This document shows positions 60,086-64,000 of a stretch of DNA of 64,000 bases, piece by piece. The stretch lies in the NCBI GenBank assembly GCA_016715075.1, contig JADKBK010000010.1, forward strand, positions 107,477 to 171,476, given 5' to 3'. Made by a program: the position numbers and the translations under genes. The DNA comes from Bacteroidales bacterium. Its GTDB lineage: Bacteria > Bacteroidota > Bacteroidia > Bacteroidales > VadinHA17. How positions within the stretch are numbered: the stretch's first letter is position 1; each line of letters begins with the position of its first letter. The notes beneath the pieces are model-generated. The model was not told the origin of the DNA. It saw only the letters and a program-made list of their open reading frames with translations, and did no database searches.

Positions 60086-61879
60086 TTATGGTTTAATAAA
60101 TTTCAGTATGAATTTTTCATCCGAAAAAAGTGTTGCTGTATTAATAAGTGCCAGATGGGAGTAAGCCTGTGGAAAATTTCCTGAAAGTCTTTTTGTCGAG
60201 AAATCAATACCTTCACTTAAAAGACCAACATGGTTACTGCATGATAGGAGGTTTTCAAATATTGTTCTAGCTTCATCTTTCATACCTGTTCTGAATAAAG
60301 CCTGAATTAACCAGAATGTACAAATTGTAAACGAAGTCGTGGGTTTACCAAAATCATCTGAATTCATATATCTGTACATTAGTCCATTACTAAAGAGAGC
60401 ATTTTTTACAGCAATTACTGTTTTTTGGTATTTGATATCTTCGGCAGCTATAAAACCATATTCTGCCATTAATAATAATGAAGCGTCTAAATGAGAATTA
60501 TCATAAGTCTGTGAAAACGAATCTATATCTTCTTTCCATCCATTCTTTAAAACATCATCCTTAATATCATTCGCAATGTCTAGCCATGATTCAGCATAGA
60601 ATTTTTTATTGAGCAGGTCAGCAATTTTTGAGGCCCTGTCCATGGCAACCCAGCACATAACTTTTGAGAAAACAAAGTGTTTTTCTTCATTTCTTATTTC
60701 CCAAATTCCTTTATCCGGCTTTTCCCAATGAGTGGAAACCGTTCTGGAAATATTCCGTACAATTTCCCACATATCTTCAATTTCCGCCAGAGTACTAGGG
60801 AAATATTTATAATATTGATAAATGACATTTAATAGATAACCGAATACATCATTCTGTCTCTGATTATACGCACCATTACCAATTCTTACAGGTCTTGAGT
60901 TTTCATACCCTGAAAGATGTGGTAAATCGGTTTCAAGTAACTCTCTCTCACTTCTTATGCCATACATTATTTGGAATGTATCGCACTTTGATCTTAAAAT
61001 ACTTTCAATATATGTTAAAAATCTCTGAGCAGCATTCATATGTCCCATCTTTAGCAAAGTTTCAATAGACATTGAAGCATCTCGCAACCAACAGAAACGA
61101 TAATCCCAGTTCCGTACTTCACCAATTGCTTCAGGAAGGCTGGTTGTTAATGCAGCTAAAACAGCACCTGAAGGCTGATATGACATAATTTTCAGTACAA
61201 GTAAGCTCCTGATAATTTCTTCTGTATATTTCTCATACTTCTTAGAACGATTCGTCCAGTTTAACCAATAAACTTTGGTGCGCTGGTATTCGAGGTAAAC
61301 TCTGTTTATATCTATATCTATTAACTTTTGGTTGTATGATAATAAAAGAAACTGATTTTGTGAGAGAGTTATTTCTTTCGCACACATAATATCATTTAGA
61401 TTCAGATCTGAATAAAGATATATACAATCTGTTGGCCTAACTTTCGAATAAGTTCGTATATGGCCGTCCTCAGTTACATGAGAGACTTCATCCCTTGCAT
61501 AATTAAGCATGGGGTAATAATCAACTTTAAAGGTTGGGGATCCTGAGATAAGTCTGATATAGCGGTATATTTCGGCAGGTATAAAATAGTCATTTTCACT
61601 CGTTTTATACCTTGGCATGAAATCAATCACCTCAAAAGCACCCTTAACCGATTTATATTCTGTACATAACACATTTGTTCTATATAAATACTTTTGTGTT
61701 ATGATGTAACTATCATCAACAACAAAACTTAAGTAGCCTCCTTTTTCCTTATCAAGAAGTTTTGCGAAAATCGAAGGAGAATCGAAATCTGGAAGGCAAC
61801 ACCAATCAATACTTCCTTTATCAGAGACCAGGGCAGCGCTTCTGCAGTTTCCGATTACTCCATAATTCAGGTTGTTCAT
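60086..61879 (-). CDS. Glycoside hydrolase family 15 (glucoamylase/trehalase-like)
   Basis: 597 residues, intact. An N-terminal beta domain (GVIGNCRSAALVSDKGSIDWCCLPDFDSPSIFAKLL) is followed by the (alpha/alpha)6 barrel with the family motifs RNWDYRFCWLRDAS and a C-terminal GLLSEGIDFSTKRLSGNFPQAYSHLA. In bacteria GH15 enzymes with this N-terminus next to otsA-otsB often act as trehalases or on short glucans, which would return trehalose to glucose after stress. The convergent CLC gene ends 11 bases away. Confidence 0.85.
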   Translation of the reverse strand: MNNLNYGVIGNCRSAALVSDKGSIDWCCLPDFDSPSIFAKLLDKEKGGYLSFVVDDSYIITQKYLYRTNVLCTEYKSVKGAFEVIDFMPRYKTSENDYFIPAEIYRYIRLISGSPTFKVDYYPMLNYARDEVSHVTEDGHIRTYSKVRPTDCIYLYSDLNLNDIMCAKEITLSQNQFLLLSYNQKLIDIDINRVYLEYQRTKVYWLNWTNRSKKYEKYTEEIIRSLLVLKIMSYQPSGAVLAALTTSLPEAIGEVRNWDYRFCWLRDASMSIETLLKMGHMNAAQRFLTYIESILRSKCDTFQIMYGIRSERELLETDLPHLSGYENSRPVRIGNGAYNQRQNDVFGYLLNVIYQYYKYFPSTLAEIEDMWEIVRNISRTVSTHWEKPDKGIWEIRNEEKHFVFSKVMCWVAMDRASKIADLLNKKFYAESWLDIANDIKDDVLKNGWKEDIDSFSQTYDNSHLDASLLLMAEYGFIAAEDIKYQKTVIAVKNALFSNGLMYRYMNSDDFGKPTTSFTICTFWLIQALFRTGMKDEARTIFENLLSCSNHVGLLSEGIDFSTKRLSGNFPQAYSHLALINTATLFSDEKFILKFIKP

Positions 61880-62213
61880 CAGATATAGCTTTTAAGAAAA
61901 TGTAAAATAGTCCGAATATTTTGAACACCATTACAAATACAGTTATGGAAATTATTTGGATAATGTGATGGTCTATTCTAAAAGTAGATTTTATAGAGCA
62001 CAACCAATTTAATTGATTAAAGTTTGACCATCAAGAAGAAGAGATTATTATGAAATATCTACATTGGAGAGGGATAAGTTCCTTTATCCAGCTATTTTTA
62101 GTATTAGAATCCGGTTACAAAAGAAATCTTTTCAGGTTTATTATAAAAAGATTTAAGAACAGAATTCCCAAAAATTATCCTTGTTAACTCTCTTCCAAAG
62201 TCTTCCTGGATCA
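61880..62213. other. Intergenic region
   Basis: About 330 AT-rich bases upstream of the GH15 gene, presumably with its promoter. A small frame exists but looks like a shadow. No RNA or repeat was seen. Confidence 0.35.
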
Positions 62214-62660
62214 TTATTTCATCGAACTCTCTGTTTTCATTATTTGCCAGATTATATAATCGTCAGGATTAATTATATGGCTTACAGTGGTAATTTTATT
62301 TTCGTTAAAAAAATACAAAGTACAATACAGGTAATTTTTAACTTTAAAAACATCTAACAAGCGTACAATATCGATATGATTGCCTTCCTTAAATGTATAA
62401 ATATTATTTACTTTCAGAACATACCCTCTTGTACAAATGCTATTATGTTTTATGTAATGCCAGGTTGCAAAGAGAAGACAACCTAAACGTAGCAGTAAAC
62501 CTTCCAATGATTTCACTTGACAATGAAGGTAGAATCTCCATTTAATACATAATGTCCATATATCCAATGTTTTGGGGTATCCCCCGATATCCGATCCCCC
62601 ACCGGGGGTGTCCCCTGCAAGCCAGGGGTGATGCATTACAAGCTTCTTTTTACTAATCAT
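62214..62660 (-). CDS. Hypothetical protein, doubtful start
   Basis: 148 codons. The C-terminal half (LKVNNIYTFKEGNHIDIVRLLDVFKVKNYLYCTLYFFNENKITTVSHIINPDDYIIWQI) looks protein-like, but the first ~45 residues are read through a cluster of GC-rich mini-hairpins (62574-62628) and are probably not coding. A fragment of a longer gene is possible. No family is recognised. Confidence 0.35.
   Translation of the reverse strand: MISKKKLVMHHPWLAGDTPGGGSDIGGYPKTLDIWTLCIKWRFYLHCQVKSLEGLLLRLGCLLFATWHYIKHNSICTRGYVLKVNNIYTFKEGNHIDIVRLLDVFKVKNYLYCTLYFFNENKITTVSHIINPDDYIIWQIMKTESSMK
62574..62640. repeat. Cluster of three GC-rich mini-hairpins
   Basis: GGGG-TAT-CCCC (62574-62584), CCCCC-ACC-GGGGG (62596-62608) and CCCCTG-CAAGC-CAGGGG (62612-62628) follow one another in an AT-rich region, with a GATATC palindrome between the first two. 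The two 3-nt loops recall the mini-palindromes of the 47-bp array at 20.8 kb. Could be an element end or a short dispersed repeat. Confidence 0.6.
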
Positions 62661-62838
62661 ATTTCAGACGTTTTATTTATAATAAATACAAGGAATAACT
62701 GAATCTGAGATAATGCTTGAAGAAAAAGAATTCCTGACAAGAATATACTATTGATAAAATACATTAAGAAATTTTTTTATAAAATTATAAAATTTTATAA
62801 AACTCATTCCCTTTAATTAATAAACAATTGCCTGCCGT

Positions 62839-62868
62839 TTTGTATATTATAGCTATTCAATACCTTTA
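62839..62868 (+). promoter_or_regulatory. Promoter of the large serine recombinase
   Basis: TTTG at 62839-62842 and TACCTTTA at 62861-62868 with 18-base spacing resemble the -33/-7 pair (one mismatch in the -7). The recombinase ATG is 22 bases downstream. Confidence 0.4.
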
Positions 62869-62889
62869 TGCTTTTACAATATATATCCG

Positions 62890-64000
62890 ATGATCGCAAT
62901 TTATTGCCGAATTAGCAAGCATAAAGCCGAAGGAAAAGATGTCTCTATTGAAACACAATTAGAGAAAGGGGTTGCTTTTGCCAAATCGGAAGGTCATGAA
63001 TATAAATCATTTATCGACAGAGCAATTAGTGGCACAAAAGATGAGATTAAGGATCGGCCTGAATTCGCATTGATGTTAGATCACATAAATAAAGGATCAT
63101 TCCAAAGTATATTGTTTTTGATCAGTCCCGGATTGAGCGAAATAACAGGATCTCGATTTGTTTACTTACACTATGCTGAGCAAATGAAGTATTATCCTGG
63201 CGGAAACTATCTGGACCCTGATGTTGCTGAGAATAGTTGCTATACTGGTATTTTATCCCTCACCAATGAATTTTTTGCTACATTGACCGGACAAAAAGTT
63301 AAGTTAGCACATTATAAAAATTCGTTAAAAGGAAAGTCTCATGGTATAACTGCCTATGGTTACGTTCGGGACAAAAACGGTTTATTAGAAATCCAGGAAG
63401 ACCAGGCAAAAGTTGTAAGACGAATTTTTAAAATGTCTGGCGAGGGCATTGGAGTATACACAATTGCAAAAACTCTGAACCAGGATGGTATACCGACAAA
63501 ATTTAATGATTACTCAGGTGAGTTTAAAAGGCGTGACAAGTACACCAACCAGTACACATACTTCCAAAAGGGTGATGTCAGGTGGCGAGGGAATGTTGTC
63601 CACTTGCTACTAACCAATCAGATCTACAAAGGAATACGAAAATGGAACAATGGAGAAAATGAGACTAAAGTCCCGCCAATAATTGATGAGGCCACATGGG
63701 ATAGGTGGGGTAAGAACCTTGGCGTGAATAAAAGAATGCAGGGGAAAGGGATGAGTACCATTATTTATTAAACGGGTTGGTTTTTTGTGGAATCTGTGGA
63801 AAGGAATACCGAGGAAAAAAAGACTCAAAGGCAGAGACAATGCATACAAGTGCAAGAGCAAACTCAGGAATCCGAAATGATGTACCTCACGGGCACTAAG
63901 CATCCCTAAATTAGAGACATTTGTGATTGCATCTTTTGTTGCAAAAGGATTTGCAGGAATTTCTTACAGGTCGGTCAGAAAACAAAGGAGAAACGGATAA
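62890..64000 (+). pseudogene. Large serine recombinase, frameshifted and partial at the edge
   Basis: The first frame (62890-63771) has the N-terminal catalytic motif AIYCRISKHKAEGKDVSIET with the nucleophile Ser, the resolvase-like DRPEFALMLDHIN and the recombinase domain (GITAYGYVRDKNGLLEIQED, RRIFKMSGEGIGVYTIAKTLNQDGIP). The usual SRLSR-type motif is replaced by SPGLSEITG, so the catalytic part is suspicious. After 63771 the frame changes: FCGICGKEYRGKK, then DNAYKCKSKLRNPK and ALSIPKLETFVI are the zinc-ribbon and following coiled-coil parts. At least three indels. It could have mobilised part of the island and may extend beyond the window. Confidence 0.7.

Noticed and set aside
1..64000. 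tRNA and rRNA genes
   Set aside because: No T-loop/anticodon arrangement or rRNA motif was recognised by eye; a tRNA scan was not possible.

Overview
The window reads as a Bacteroidota chromosome, probably of the order Bacteroidales. The evidence is a PorP/SprF protein, a giant exoprotein with a type B type-IX-secretion C-terminal domain, a fused SecD-SecF, and promoters of the TTTG / TAnnTTTG class. No rRNA or tRNA gene was recognised.

Part 1 (1-28 kb) is an ordinary, intact, moderately GC-balanced core segment. After the tail of a histidine kinase comes a five-gene plus-strand set for surface export: a giant repeat exoprotein, PorP/SprF, a PD40-PKD protein, a secreted protein of unknown function, and a beta-propeller sensor with a SpoIIE phosphatase. 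A minus-strand operon follows (rluB, era, der, a lipoprotein), with divergent glmM. Next are a tripartite export set (HlyD-type adaptor, MacB-type permease without ATPase, TolC), secDF, convergent exbB-exbD, and an overlapping tatA, LolD-type ATPase and TIGR02757 chain. Several intergenic gaps here hold unusual short-word inverted-repeat elements, the largest at 20.75-21.12 kb.

Part 2 (about 27.3-40.3 kb) looks like mobile DNA. It starts where a TIGR02757 gene is cut off and followed by a complete diverged paralogue. Then come an orphan promoter with a terminator/anti-terminator-like RNA, a broken ParB-like gene, three unknown genes, a broken type IIG restriction-modification gene, a minus-strand block of plasmid-type small genes (one of the YubB/DUF1281 type), a broken ssDNA-element-type Rep gene flanked by small regulators, and a small serine recombinase.

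Part 3 (40.5-61.9 kb) is an AT-rich stress and osmoadaptation block. It holds MscS-type channels, an amino-acid permease fused to universal-stress domains, two AraC-UspA cassettes, a ribosome hibernation factor, a KamA-family radical-SAM enzyme next to a GNAT/acetylpolyamine-deacetylase fusion, a cation:proton antiporter, a trehalose synthase/phosphatase fusion, a CLC channel and a GH15 hydrolase. The idea is thematic: ion and solute release, compatible-solute turnover and dormancy. The window ends in a broken large serine recombinase.

Most genes right of 28.6 kb carry frameshifts, many at short homopolymers, whereas the first 28 kb has none that I can see. Either the island is decaying or the sequence is less accurate there; reads would tell. 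The most novel candidates are the strand-switching GTCATT repeat array, the orphan switch-like RNA at 28.2 kb and the KamA plus GNAT-deacetylase pair inside a stress island.
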